NCBI RefSeq assembly: GCF_020089865.1
Contig: NZ_JAIRBM010000015.1
Location: 49,556-113,555 of the forward strand
Direction of reading: 5' to 3'
From: Microvirga puerhi
GTDB lineage: Bacteria > Pseudomonadota > Alphaproteobacteria > Rhizobiales > Beijerinckiaceae
Length of the DNA stretch: 64,000 nt
Of this stretch, positions 22,224-34,112 are shown piece by piece. The notes below the pieces were generated by a model. That model saw nothing but the letters and a program-made list of their open reading frames with translations. It did no database searches and had not been told where the DNA came from. The translations under genes and the position numbers were made by a program. Within the stretch, counting starts at the first letter, position 1; each line of letters opens with the position of its first letter.

Positions 22224-23021
22224 TCAACACGCACGCTGCTGAAGGCTGACGCAACGGGTCCGGAGGCGTTCCAGCACCTCCGACCCACCGGCCATCTGAG
22301 GATTGGAGGGGTCGAAGCCCTCCCGTCGCTCCCGTGTCGTAACGAGCTGCCGCGCGCGCTCGAAGGCGGCATTCAGGCGCGGTTCGCTCCGCAGCGCCTT
22401 GTTGAAGAACGCGTCTCCGAAATAGGTCCAGGCTGCGCCGTCCTGGCAGCCGAAGGAGGGTCGATCGGCTGCGGCGGCGGTGATGACGAGGGTGCGCGCG
22501 TCGGCCAGTTCCTTGGCGAAGATGCCCGAATAGCAGGCGGAGACGATCACCACCCGGTTGCGCGCCTTGGTTTCCTCCAGGAGCCGTCGGATATGATCCG
22601 GCGTGACCACGCCTTCGTCCCGGCGGGAAATCAGGCCAATCCCGTCCGGCCCGCCGTGGGAAGTCAGAACCAGCACCAGGACGTCTTCGTCCGGATCGAG
22701 TGCCTTTCCGGCTGCCTGCGCCGCGGCGACCAGGGCAGCCGGCGTCGCATCGGAGCGCCGCTTGGTATTGGACAGGACGATCGTGCGGCCTTTGGATGCG
22801 AACTGCTGCTCCAGGATACGCGCCGCGCCCTTGGCTTCGCTCTCGAACACGCTCTGTGGCCCCCAAAGGCCGAAGGAGAGGATATAGACGTCTGTCCGGC
22901 CGGGCTGATGGGCGGCGAGCCTGAAGGCCTCTGCACGAGGGGCCCGTTGGCTGAAAGCCGAGCCGGAAAGGCCGAGCGAAAGCGTTACGCTAAGAAAAAC
23001 GAGGGCAAAGAACCGGCGCAT
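22224..23021 (-). CDS. secreted C13 (legumain-like) peptidase
   Basis: A 265-residue protein with a signal peptide (FFALVFLSVTLSLGLSGSAF). The catalytic dyad of clan CD is visible: His122 in VLVLTSHGGPDG and Cys163 in VVIVSACYSGIFAKEL. The Asp/Asn-cleaving C13 family is otherwise best known from plant and animal legumains and GPI transamidase. The protein ends with two cysteines (RCVSLQQRAC) that could form a disulfide in the periplasm. The target is unknown. It lies 21 bases downstream of a SemiSWEET gene in the same orientation. Confidence 0.88.
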   Translation of the reverse strand: MRRFFALVFLSVTLSLGLSGSAFSQRAPRAEAFRLAAHQPGRTDVYILSFGLWGPQSVFESEAKGAARILEQQFASKGRTIVLSNTKRRSDATPAALVAAAQAAGKALDPDEDVLVLVLTSHGGPDGIGLISRRDEGVVTPDHIRRLLEETKARNRVVIVSACYSGIFAKELADARTLVITAAAADRPSFGCQDGAAWTYFGDAFFNKALRSEPRLNAAFERARQLVTTRERREGFDPSNPQMAGGSEVLERLRTRCVSLQQRAC

Positions 23022-23042
23022 GATGGTCTCCGGAAGAGCACG

Positions 23043-23297
23043 CTACCCGTATCGTAACTTCATAGCGAGGATAAGCGCTACGAGAATGAACGTGACACCG
23101 TTCGCGAAAATGATCGGCGCATTGCCCGCCAAGATCCCGTAGATCAGCCACAGCGCCACCCCGAAGGTGAAAACGCTCTGCGTCACCAGAGACAGGGACT
23201 TGGTGTCCTTGGTTCGGATGGTTCGGAAAGCCTGCGGCAGCCAGCAGACGGTGGTCAGGACGGCGGCGACAAAGCCGAGAATTTCGAGGCCGGACAT
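23043..23297 (-). CDS. SemiSWEET sugar transporter
   Basis: An 84-residue three-helix protein with the PQ-loop motif WLPQAFRTIRTKDTKSLSL; family length is 80-100. SemiSWEETs dimerise to form a sugar uniporter in the inner membrane. It precedes the C13 peptidase gene and may share its transcript. Confidence 0.92.
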   Translation of the reverse strand: MSGLEILGFVAAVLTTVCWLPQAFRTIRTKDTKSLSLVTQSVFTFGVALWLIYGILAGNAPIIFANGVTFILVALILAMKLRYG

Positions 23298-23490
23298 GAG
23301 CAGTGCGAATCACGTGGGATTGAGCCCGCTCTATCATGATCCTCCATACGGATTGATGAAATTCTGAACGACACCGGCCCGGTGGATCGCTCAAGCCGAT
23401 GTCGCTGCCCGCTTTCGCCCTAGATCGGCTTCAACGGGCTGAGTCGTATGCACCAGCCGAACCGAATGGCACTTTCCGGGTTTCTCTATC

Positions 23491-23922
23491 ATGACGAAGA
23501 AAAGAGACTTTTCCCAAGCCGTTTCTCTGGACATCGGGATCGATAAGATCTGCGACCTGATCGATCGCGTGCGTGCCGTTGACGTTAAGGAAGGCATTAC
23601 GGACCCGGATTCCGGTTCCAATCCGACGGATGACGGCAACATCGATATGCTGACAACCAATCCCGATGACCTGACCGAGGAGGAAATCCGTGAGGTCGTC
23701 GCGGGACTGAACGACGACGAGCGCGCGGATCTGATCGCTCTCGTCTATATCGGTCGAGGTGACATGGAACCGAGGGAATGGGCAGACGCCGTGCGCCTCG
23801 CGCGGGAAAGGGAGGCCTCCAGCAGCCTCTCGACGGCGGATTGGCTCATCGGCATTCCGAACCTGGGCGACCTCCTGGACGAGGGCCTCAATCTTCTTGG
23901 CAGAAGTTGCGACGAGGCCTGA
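23491..23922 (+). CDS. DUF3775 protein
   Basis: A 143-residue cytoplasmic protein of the DUF3775 family. Landmarks are the N-terminal VSLDIGIDKICDLIDRVRA and the C-terminal IREVVAGLNDDERADLIAL, YIGRGDMEPREWADAV and STADWLIGIPNLGDLLDEGL. The function is unknown. No strong ribosome-binding site is visible. About 190 bases upstream hold nothing recognisable. Confidence 0.85.
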   Translation: MTKKRDFSQAVSLDIGIDKICDLIDRVRAVDVKEGITDPDSGSNPTDDGNIDMLTTNPDDLTEEEIREVVAGLNDDERADLIALVYIGRGDMEPREWADAVRLAREREASSSLSTADWLIGIPNLGDLLDEGLNLLGRSCDEA

Positions 23923-24103
23923 CGATCCCTGGCGCTCAATCTGAACGACACGCCTGCCCGCACGTGCGGCGACAGGATTGCCGCGGTCTGGCAGCCGAGC
24001 CGAAGGAGATGAAACGTGCTGCCACCGCGTTCTGATTGCTGCGCCGCCGCAATTGGGACACGGATTGCCCCGACACTCCGCACCACGACTCATGGAGCGT
24101 GTC

Positions 24104-24301
24104 ATGATTACCCGTCCGCCCCTGCCTTCGACAGATGACGGTGCCAAACCGTCCGCGCAGGGTGCTGCTGCAACAGCCGATGCCCGTCCTCCTGTCGAGG
24201 AGCGACGTGCAGATGAGACTCGCGATCTGGACGAGCAGGAGCGCGCCCGCTTGGAGCGTACTGCGCGCTATCTGAAAGGCCCTACCGCGTTCTCCGCCTG
24301 A
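24104..24301 (+). CDS. small hypothetical protein
   Basis: A 65-residue hydrophilic protein, Pro/Ala-rich at first (TRPPLPSTDDGAKPSAQG), then a charged helix (VEERRADETRDLDEQERARL) and LKGPTAFSA. GGAG precedes the ATG by seven bases. No family is known to me; low complexity lowers the confidence. Confidence 0.45.
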   Translation: MITRPPLPSTDDGAKPSAQGAAATADARPPVEERRADETRDLDEQERARLERTARYLKGPTAFSA

Positions 24302-24322
24302 TCATCTCACAAGAACGTGAAA

Positions 24323-24351
24323 GCTCATCCGCGTCGCGGATGCGGATGAGC
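24323..24351. terminator. inverted repeat between convergent genes
   Basis: GCTCATCCGC and GCGGATGAGC form a perfect 10-bp stem with a 9-base loop. It lies between convergent genes; no T-run follows on either strand, so terminator function is only likely. Confidence 0.45.
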
Positions 24352-24431
24352 GACATCTCCCGAAGTTCATCCTCTCTCTCGCAAGCCCAGCGAGCGGCCC
24401 TGAAGCCGGGCCGCCGCCTTCCCGTCCTGCG

Positions 24432-26615
24432 TCAGAGCTTTCCGAGCTTGAGGAATTGCGTCTCGCCGGACGAATTGTCGACGCCGTCATTGTCGGTGAC
24501 GATATAGGCATCGCCAGCAGCGTCGACGGCGAAGCCTTCGACCTTATCGAGCACGTAGCCGTTAGCGCCCTTCAGATCGGGCAGAAGATCGCGGACCAGC
24601 GTCTTCTTCACGACCGGCAATTCGCCGCCGAGCGGAGCCGGCTTCATTTCGGCAAGCGAGACAGCATAGAGCTTCTTCACCTGCGCCTTACCGGCGATCT
24701 GGTTGTCACGCTCGATGATGATCATGCGATCACCGACAGCCGTGATCTCCGACAGGCCGATCCAGCCGTTCTCCGTCTTGTCGAGTGGATAGCGCACCGC
24801 CCCCCAGCTCTTCGTGGCGGGCATGTAGGCAAGAAGCTTCACGAAGCCCTTGCCGTCATCGGCCCATTCACGCTGCACGGCGAGCCACACGATCTCGTTC
24901 GCGCCCGAACCGGTGACGGTCACGCCCTCATAGCCGTAGTTCTTCGCGCCTTCCTCGAGGCTCGACGGCAGGGTGATCTCCTCTTGAATGGCGCCCTTGG
25001 CATCGACCTTGAGGAGCAGGTTCTTGATGCCCTTTTCGAGATTGCCCTCGGAAGCAAGCCAGAAGCCGCCGTCATTCGCGATCGCGATGCCTTCGAGGTC
25101 GAGCTTCTCGGCGGCTGCGCCGTTGCGCGTGACGAGAATGTCGCCGGTGATCATCGCCGGTTTCTTCGTCGCGTCGAGGGTGAGAATGCGCGGCGCAGCG
25201 CTGTAGAAGCTGTCCGTGATCGCGTAGAGCTTGCCGGCTTGGCTCTTGTCGGCTGCGAGCCCCGAGAGGGCGCCCCAGGCGGTCGGCAAACCGTCGGCGT
25301 TCTTCACTGAACGGATTGTCGGATAGGCAGGCGCCATGCGCTCCTTACGCTCATAGATCATCACATGCGGGCCAACGCCGCCCTCGCCCCGCAGATCCGT
25401 TTCGCTCGTCGCCACGAACAGATTGCGCGACGGGATCGCGAGTAGGCCCTCGGGACCGACGCCGGTGGGCAGTACCTGCACGAGCTCCGGTGCAGCACCG
25501 GTATCGCGATAGACGCCGACGACGGAGGCGCGCTCGGAGCCGATGAAGAGCAGCGTGTCATTGCCGAAATGGCCGACCTCGACGCCTTCGATCTCGATGC
25601 CTTTCTTGTCGCGCTTGTCAGGATAATGTCCGAGGGAGACGACCTCGTGCTCCAAGCTCGGTCCCGACTCGTAGGCGACGCTACCGTCCTTGTTGAAGAT
25701 GGTGAAGCCGCGGCTGCCGCCCTTCCAGTCACCTTCGTTCGCCGTCACGAAGCGGTTATCGTCGATCCAGTGCACACCGTCCGGCTCGCGCGGCACCGCA
25801 TTCATGCTGCCCGTCAGCGTGATCTTTCCATCTTTCTTGGTGTCGATATTTTTCAGATCGACGGTGCCCGCGGAGAAATGCGTCTCCACCTGGCCGGTGT
25901 GGCCATCAACCACCACGATGTGGTTGTTTTCCTGCAGGGTGACAACGATCTTGCCGGCACTGTTGATGTCCACATATTCCGGCTCCGGATCCTCGCCCGC
26001 GACGGCGGCGAGACCGGTCATCGCGACGGTCTTCAGCGCCGCGCAGTCAAGTGCTCCATCCTTCAACGCGCCGACCACCAGCGCGCCCGCCGGCATCTGC
26101 GGCAAGGCGCCGTCGTTCACCTTCTCATCGCGCTCGTTCTCGATGGCGATGGCAAGTACGCCGCCGCGCGCCGCGACCGAGTCCGGTTGGCCCGGCAACG
26201 CACATTCACCGGCGATGGACTTCTTCGCGAGATCGACGATTACGAGCTTGCCGCTCGGCTTGGTGAAGCTCACCGAAGTGTTGACCGCGACAAGCGCCTG
26301 ACCACCCACCACCGTCACGGAGGTAGGCTCGCCACCGACCTTCAGCTGGCCGCCCGCTTGCGGTTTCGCCGGGTCCGCAATGTCGATGAAGGCGATCGCC
26401 TCGCCGGGGCTGTCCGTATAGACGAGAAGCTTGCCATCCTCGCTCGCCGAAATGATCTCCGCGACCGTGCCTTTCTTCGGATCCGCGTCCTTCGGGAGAT
26501 TGGCGGTGATCGGGAAGCTGGCGATGCGGTCGAAATACTCCGCCGCCGAGGCCTTGAGGGCAGTGCCGGACAGGAGTGTGACGGCAAGCGCGCCTTGCGC
26601 GATACGACGATGCAT
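24432..26615 (-). CDS. secreted phytase-like/esterase-like protein
   Basis: A 727-residue exported protein with a signal peptide (IAQGALAVTLLSGTALKASA). The first half is a beta-propeller-like choice-of-anchor I type region (DGVHWIDDNRFVTANEGDWKGG; VLPTGVGPEGLLAIPSRNLF). The second half, from about residue 430, is an esterase-like-activity-of-phytase domain (LSGLAADKSQAGKLYAITD; LDLEGIAIANDGGFWLASEG; NYGYEGVTVTG). A role in organic phosphate use is a family-level inference. The start at 26615 begins the signal peptide; the upstream extension to 26768 would run into the divergent restriction gene. Confidence 0.82.
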   Translation of the reverse strand: MHRRIAQGALAVTLLSGTALKASAAEYFDRIASFPITANLPKDADPKKGTVAEIISASEDGKLLVYTDSPGEAIAFIDIADPAKPQAGGQLKVGGEPTSVTVVGGQALVAVNTSVSFTKPSGKLVIVDLAKKSIAGECALPGQPDSVAARGGVLAIAIENERDEKVNDGALPQMPAGALVVGALKDGALDCAALKTVAMTGLAAVAGEDPEPEYVDINSAGKIVVTLQENNHIVVVDGHTGQVETHFSAGTVDLKNIDTKKDGKITLTGSMNAVPREPDGVHWIDDNRFVTANEGDWKGGSRGFTIFNKDGSVAYESGPSLEHEVVSLGHYPDKRDKKGIEIEGVEVGHFGNDTLLFIGSERASVVGVYRDTGAAPELVQVLPTGVGPEGLLAIPSRNLFVATSETDLRGEGGVGPHVMIYERKERMAPAYPTIRSVKNADGLPTAWGALSGLAADKSQAGKLYAITDSFYSAAPRILTLDATKKPAMITGDILVTRNGAAAEKLDLEGIAIANDGGFWLASEGNLEKGIKNLLLKVDAKGAIQEEITLPSSLEEGAKNYGYEGVTVTGSGANEIVWLAVQREWADDGKGFVKLLAYMPATKSWGAVRYPLDKTENGWIGLSEITAVGDRMIIIERDNQIAGKAQVKKLYAVSLAEMKPAPLGGELPVVKKTLVRDLLPDLKGANGYVLDKVEGFAVDAAGDAYIVTDNDGVDNSSGETQFLKLGKL

Positions 26616-26740
26616 GGTTGAGCCCCGCTGAGAAAATGGTGACCCAGCCGTCATGACGCTGCCCCATGACGGGCGGATGACGGTGAGACAACGGGGGCGC
26701 ACCCTTCCCAAACCTTGGGGCCTTGGAATAATGTCGCGGC

Positions 26741-29700
26741 ATGACCATGCCCTCGCTCCCTTCCGCAAGCCCGGACGCCATCGAAACCTTCATCAAACGC
26801 TGGACGACCCGCGAGGGTGGAGCCGAGCGAGCCAATTACCAGATGTTCCTGTCGGAACTCTGCGACATTCTCGGCGTCGCCCGCCCTGAACCTTCCGGGA
26901 ACGAACGCGACCATAACGACTATGTTTTCGAGCGCGCGGTACGCCCGCGCGGGACGGAAGGGACGAGCGCGCCCAAGCGGATTGACCTCTACAAGAAAGG
27001 CGCCTTCATCCTGGAGGCGAAGCAGTCGCGCCTACCCGGTAAGAAGAATGCGATCGCCGGCCAGCTGAGCCTTCTCGGCCAGGAGCCCGAGCAGCTCGGC
27101 AAGCGGAGTATCGCCCGCGGCTGGGACGTGATGATGCAGAACGCCCGCAAGCAGGCGGAGAACTACGTCTTCCTCCTCGATGCGAACCACCCCGCGCCGC
27201 CCTTCATCATCGTCTGCGACGTGGGCCATTGCTTCGAGATCTACGCGGACTTCACAGGCACGGGCCGGGCCTACAACCAGTTTCCAGATCGCAATGGTTT
27301 CCGCATCTATCTGGAGGATTTGCGCGACGAGGCGATCCGGACGCGGCTCGCGACGATCTGGACCGATCCGCACAGCCTCGATCCGTCGAAGAAATCCGCC
27401 CGCGTCACCCGCGACATCGCGAAAAGACTGGCGCAGGTCAGCAAAGCGCTGGAGGAGCGCGGGTGCAATCCGGAGGATGTAGCCCATTTCCTCATGCGCT
27501 GCCTCTTCACCATGTTCGCCGAGGACGTGGAGCTTCTCCCGCGCGAAAGCTTCAAGGGGCTTTTGGAAAAGAGCGTCAAGGACGCCTCCCACTTCCCTCA
27601 TCGCCTGAAGGCCCTGTGGCAGCAGATGGAGAAGGGCGAAGAGTTCAGCCACGTCATCGAGGCGCGGGTGCGCCACTTCAACGGCGGCCTGTTCCGGGAT
27701 ACCACCGTGTTCCCGCTCGGCCGCGAGGAAATCGGCGAATTGCTCGCAGCCGCCAGCCATTCCTGGACCGAGGTCGATCCCGCGATCTTCGGCACCCTGC
27801 TGGAGCAGGCACTCGACAAGACCGAGCGAAAGAAGCTCGGCGCCCATTACACGCCGCGCGCCTATGTGCAGCGCCTCGTCGAAGCGACCGTCATGGAGCC
27901 GTTGCGCGCGGACTGGGAGGCCGCCCTGACCAAGGCGGAGCGTGCGCAGCTCGACGGCGAAGAAAAGAAGGCCGTCGCCCTCGTCCGCGCCTTTCATCAC
28001 CAGCTCTGCGGCACCCGCGTGCTCGATCCGGCCTGTGGCACCGGCAACTTCCTCTACGTGTCGCTGGAGCTGATGAAGAAGCTGGAGGGCGAGGTGCTGG
28101 AAACCCTCGCCAAGCTCGGCGAGCCGGAAAGCATGGGCCTCGACCGCGAGACGGTGGACCCGCACCAGTTCCTCGGCCTCGAACTCAATCCCCGCGCCGC
28201 CGCCATCGCCGAGCTGGTGGTATGGATCGGCTATCTCCAGCAGCATTACCGCACGCGCACCGGCCACCCCTCCGAGCCGATCCTGCGCGCTTTCGAGAAC
28301 ATCAACTTCGGCAAACGCGAAGGCTATGATGCGGTGCTGACCTGGGACGGCTATCCCGTGCCGAAAGTGGTGGAGAAGGACGGCAGGCCCATGGCGACCT
28401 ATCCGAACGCGCGGCGGCCCGTGTGGCCGGAGGCGGAGTTCATCGTGGGCAACCCGCCGTTCATCGGCGGCAAGGACCTGCGCGCACGCCTGGGCGATGC
28501 CTATACGGCGACGCTATGGGCCGTCCACAAGCACATGAACGACAGCGCCGATTTCGTCATGTACTGGTGGGACCGTGCGGCAGAGTTTCTGGTCGCCAAG
28601 AAGACGCCGCTACGCCGCTTCGGCTTTGTGACCACCAACTCGATCACGCAAGAATTCTCCCGCCGCGTGATCAAGAAGCGGATGGACGGCAAGCCGCCGG
28701 TCTCGCTCCTCATGGCAATCCCAGATCACCCCTGGACGAAGGCCGCTGCGGATGCCGCGGCGGTGCGCATAGCCATGACGGTGGCGGTGAAGGGTGAATG
28801 CGATGGCGTGCTGCACGAGGTCGTGCGTGAGAGCGGACTGGATACGGACGAGCCGGTGGTGGAGCTGATCGCGCGCGAGGGGCGCGTGAATGCGGATTTG
28901 ACCGTGGGTGTCGATGTTGCCTCCGTCGTGTCCTTGCTTGCTAACGAAGGCCTATGCTCTCGTGGAGTTTCACTCCACGGCGCCGGCTTCATCGTGACGC
29001 CAGAGGAAGCACAGCATCTTGGACTGGGGCGGCGACCGGGGCTCGAACACCACATCCGCCCTTACCGGAATGGCCGTGACCTTACGGCAGCGCCAAGAGG
29101 CGTTATGGTGATCGATCTGTTCGGGTTGGAAACAGACGAAATCCGCCAACTTTATCCTGAAGTGTATCAGCACGTCCTAGGATCTGTAAAACCAGAAAGA
29201 GATACGAACAATCGGGACAGCTATCGGCTGAACTGGTGGATCTTTGGCGAACCGCGACGTGAATTGCGGCCAGCGCTAACGGGGCTAAACTGCTACGTAG
29301 CAACGGTAGAGACAGCAAAACACCGAGCGTTTCAATTCCTGGATGCTATAATTCTTCCAGACAACAAGCTTATCGCAATTGCAATTAAAGACGCTTTCAT
29401 CCTCGGAGTTCTAAGCTCACGGTTGCACGTTGCCTGGTCTCTGCGTGCAGGAGGATGGCTCGGCATTGGCAATGACTCTGTCTACGTCAAATCCAAGGTC
29501 TTCGACCCCTTCCCCTTCCCCGATCCGCCGGAAGCGCTGAAAGAAAAAATCCGCGCCGTCGCGGAGGAGCTCGATGCGTTCCGCAAAACGCGACAGGCAG
29601 AGCATCCCAGGCTCACGCTAACGCAGATGTACAACGTGCTGGAGAAGCTGAAGGCGGTGGAGGCGGCCTCGCGCGCCGCGTCATGGCCGGGCTCGTCCCG

Positions 29701-30298
29701 GCCATCCACGTCTTCGGAACCGCGCCGGAGCAAAGACGTGGATCTCCGGCACAAGGCCGGGGATGATGGCGGAAAGGTGATGCTCACGCCCGAGGAGGAA
29801 CGCATCAAGGAGGAGGGACTGATCCTCATCCTGAAGGAGCTGCACGAGCGACTCGATGCGCTCGTCTTCGAGGCCTATGGCTGGCCTGCCGGTCTTTCCG
29901 ACGAGGAGATTCTCGAACGGCTCGTGGCCCTCAATGCCGAGCGGGCGAAGGAGGAAGCGGCGGGCCATGTGCGCTGGCTGCGGCCGGATTACCAGATCCC
30001 GCGCTTCGCCAAGGGCGCGACGGCGAAGAGCGGCGAGCTCAATCTCGGCGAGAACGTGGTTGCCATCGACAGGGCGTTGCCCGATTTCCCGAAGGACCCC
30101 TACGAGCAGCCGCTCGCCGTCGAATCCCTGCTTCTGGCGGCGAACCGGCCCATGGATGCTGCAGAGCTCGCTCGCGCCTTCAAGCGCGGCGGCAAGCGCA
30201 TCGAACAGCGCATCACGCAGTGCCTGTCCGGCCTCGCCCTTTACGGACGCATCACGCCCCTCGACGACGGCCGCTACGCGGCACGCCGCGCAGCGTAA
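26741..30298 (+). CDS. MmeI-like fused restriction endonuclease-methyltransferase
   Basis: A 1185-residue one-polypeptide restriction-modification enzyme of the type IIL/MmeI group. Domain order: N-terminal PD-(D/E)XK nuclease (Asp82, Glu92-x-Lys94 in RIDLYKKGAFILEAKQ), helical spacer (about 170-330), an N6-adenine methyltransferase with motif I DPACGTGNF at 429 and motif IV NPPF at 571, then a target-recognition region (about 660-950) and a helical tail. Such enzymes modify one strand and cut about 20 bases away. Residues about 980-1011 are encoded by an inserted palindromic repeat. The recognition-domain part (28.9-29.5 kb) is locally more AT-rich. It is divergent from the phytase-like gene and convergent with an Mrr-type gene. 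Confidence 0.88.
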   Translation: MTMPSLPSASPDAIETFIKRWTTREGGAERANYQMFLSELCDILGVARPEPSGNERDHNDYVFERAVRPRGTEGTSAPKRIDLYKKGAFILEAKQSRLPGKKNAIAGQLSLLGQEPEQLGKRSIARGWDVMMQNARKQAENYVFLLDANHPAPPFIIVCDVGHCFEIYADFTGTGRAYNQFPDRNGFRIYLEDLRDEAIRTRLATIWTDPHSLDPSKKSARVTRDIAKRLAQVSKALEERGCNPEDVAHFLMRCLFTMFAEDVELLPRESFKGLLEKSVKDASHFPHRLKALWQQMEKGEEFSHVIEARVRHFNGGLFRDTTVFPLGREEIGELLAAASHSWTEVDPAIFGTLLEQALDKTERKKLGAHYTPRAYVQRLVEATVMEPLRADWEAALTKAERAQLDGEEKKAVALVRAFHHQLCGTRVLDPACGTGNFLYVSLELMKKLEGEVLETLAKLGEPESMGLDRETVDPHQFLGLELNPRAAAIAELVVWIGYLQQHYRTRTGHPSEPILRAFENINFGKREGYDAVLTWDGYPVPKVVEKDGRPMATYPNARRPVWPEAEFIVGNPPFIGGKDLRARLGDAYTATLWAVHKHMNDSADFVMYWWDRAAEFLVAKKTPLRRFGFVTTNSITQEFSRRVIKKRMDGKPPVSLLMAIPDHPWTKAAADAAAVRIAMTVAVKGECDGVLHEVVRESGLDTDEPVVELIAREGRVNADLTVGVDVASVVSLLANEGLCSRGVSLHGAGFIVTPEEAQHLGLGRRPGLEHHIRPYRNGRDLTAAPRGVMVIDLFGLETDEIRQLYPEVYQHVLGSVKPERDTNNRDSYRLNWWIFGEPRRELRPALTGLNCYVATVETAKHRAFQFLDAIILPDNKLIAIAIKDAFILGVLSSRLHVAWSLRAGGWLGIGNDSVYVKSKVFDPFPFPDPPEALKEKIRAVAEELDAFRKTRQAEHPRLTLTQMYNVLEKLKAVEAASRAASWPGSSRPSTSSEPRRSKDVDLRHKAGDDGGKVMLTPEEERIKEEGLILILKELHERLDALVFEAYGWPAGLSDEEILERLVALNAERAKEEAAGHVRWLRPDYQIPRFAKGATAKSGELNLGENVVAIDRALPDFPKDPYEQPLAVESLLLAANRPMDAAELARAFKRGGKRIEQRITQCLSGLALYGRITPLDDGRYAARRAA
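29680..29772 (+). repeat. palindromic repeat inserted in frame in the MmeI-like gene
   Basis: The segment begins GTCATGGCCGGGCTCGTCCC, continues CATCCACGTCTT, and after a short loop shows the inverse AAGACGTGGAT followed by a decayed ACAAGGCCGGGGATGA. It has the look of the intergenic palindromes common in Methylobacteriaceae and Bradyrhizobium. It is about 93 bases, a multiple of three, and encodes an Arg/Ser/Pro-rich stretch (AASWPGSSRPSTSSEPRR and following) between the recognition and C-terminal parts of the enzyme. Confidence 0.8.
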
Positions 30299-30355
30299 TG
30301 CGGACCCCAGCTGGAACGAGCTCAGACAGAGGGGGTCTTGTGTCGATACACGGCC

Positions 30356-31201
30356 TTAGATAGAACGGAAGAACGCGTCATCGATCTCGATGACTTTGAC
30401 CTGCTTGACGACGACGCCAAGATTGTTCTCGATGAGCAATCGGCACAAGTCGTCACCATTGATGAGCTCAATGGTTTGCGGGCCGTCACGTGACGCCTCC
30501 CGTCGTGCTTCCGCAGTAAAGGTCCCGGTGGTGATGATGAGCCCCTTGTCGACTCGGCCCGACATGGCGCCTCGGAAGTCTCGCACGACGTTCGGTCCGA
30601 CTGATCCCTTCCAGCGCTTACATTGGAAAAGCACGCGAAACGAGAGCAGATTGACGCGATAGACACCCTCGCCATCAATTCCGCCATCATTGCTGCGTCC
30701 CGTAACCCTGACATTGATAAAGCCGGACTCGCGTAGCAGCTGCTGGCACAGCTTCTCGAATTCGTGAGGTTTCAAAGTTTTCAGAACGTCGAGCAGACGA
30801 CCTCTGACATCTGCTTCAGGATCGGCGTCGCGCTCCGACCGGGATGCTCCATCGCGGCCGTGCCGGGAATTGATGTTGGCCCGAGCGTTCCTCTTGATTT
30901 CCTCGACATCAGCCTCGCTGAGACGCTCGCCAGTTTCCGTGAGGCTCCACACGCCTCTCTGCGAATTCCTGACGGCGCCATAATGCTTGAGGTAAGTGCG
31001 TGCCCACGCCAGACGATACTCGAATTCGGGCGTACTCTTGTTCTTTGACAGAACGGCCCGCTGCGCGTCCGTCAGACCAAGTTTCTCAGCGATGGCATCG
31101 GCCAGTTCCTCGTTGGACGCGGATCCGCCCAAAGTCTTGAGCGCCTCTATGGTCGGCATCATGAGAGCATCAAACTTCGGAAGACTTTCAGACGGATTCA
31201 T
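30356..31201 (-). CDS. mrr: Mrr-type restriction endonuclease
   Basis: A 281-residue protein with an N-terminal Mrr winged helix (residues 10-95; MMPTIEALKTLGGSASNEEL, YLKHYGAVRNSQRGVWSLT) and a C-terminal Mrr catalytic PD-(D/E)XK domain (from about 145). Catalytic residues visible are Asp176 in NDGGIDGEG and the QxK of LFQCKRW (Gln193, Lys195). Mrr enzymes cut methylated foreign DNA. The start at 31201 begins the conserved domain; the upstream frame to 31375 is non-conserved. It converges with the MmeI-like gene. Confidence 0.9.
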   Translation of the reverse strand: MNPSESLPKFDALMMPTIEALKTLGGSASNEELADAIAEKLGLTDAQRAVLSKNKSTPEFEYRLAWARTYLKHYGAVRNSQRGVWSLTETGERLSEADVEEIKRNARANINSRHGRDGASRSERDADPEADVRGRLLDVLKTLKPHEFEKLCQQLLRESGFINVRVTGRSNDGGIDGEGVYRVNLLSFRVLFQCKRWKGSVGPNVVRDFRGAMSGRVDKGLIITTGTFTAEARREASRDGPQTIELINGDDLCRLLIENNLGVVVKQVKVIEIDDAFFRSI

Positions 31202-31384
31202 TGGTAGCGACCATTCCACGCAAGGCCGCACCTTAGGGTTGTCCACCCTGTCCGTGAAGATCAAGGGGCCGTATTTTCCACATGTTCGCGGCGCTCGCCT
31301 CGAAATGACAGGACGAGGGTCGGAATGACAGCACGGCGCCTCCCCACCCTTCCCAAGCCGGGGATTTCGTACCATATTCGTTCT

Positions 31385-34093
<2,709 letters not shown>

Positions 34094-34112
34094 GCCGCCC
34101 TCGCCTGTTCGT

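Noticed and set aside
24456..26621. Two long plus-strand frames opposite the phytase-like gene
   Set aside because: The minus-strand reading has a signal peptide and conserved domains; the plus-strand readings are composition artefacts.
31202..31384. An SOS box in front of uvrB
   Set aside because: No GTTC-N7-GTTC in this interval; only isolated GTTC words and fragments resembling the palindromic repeats.
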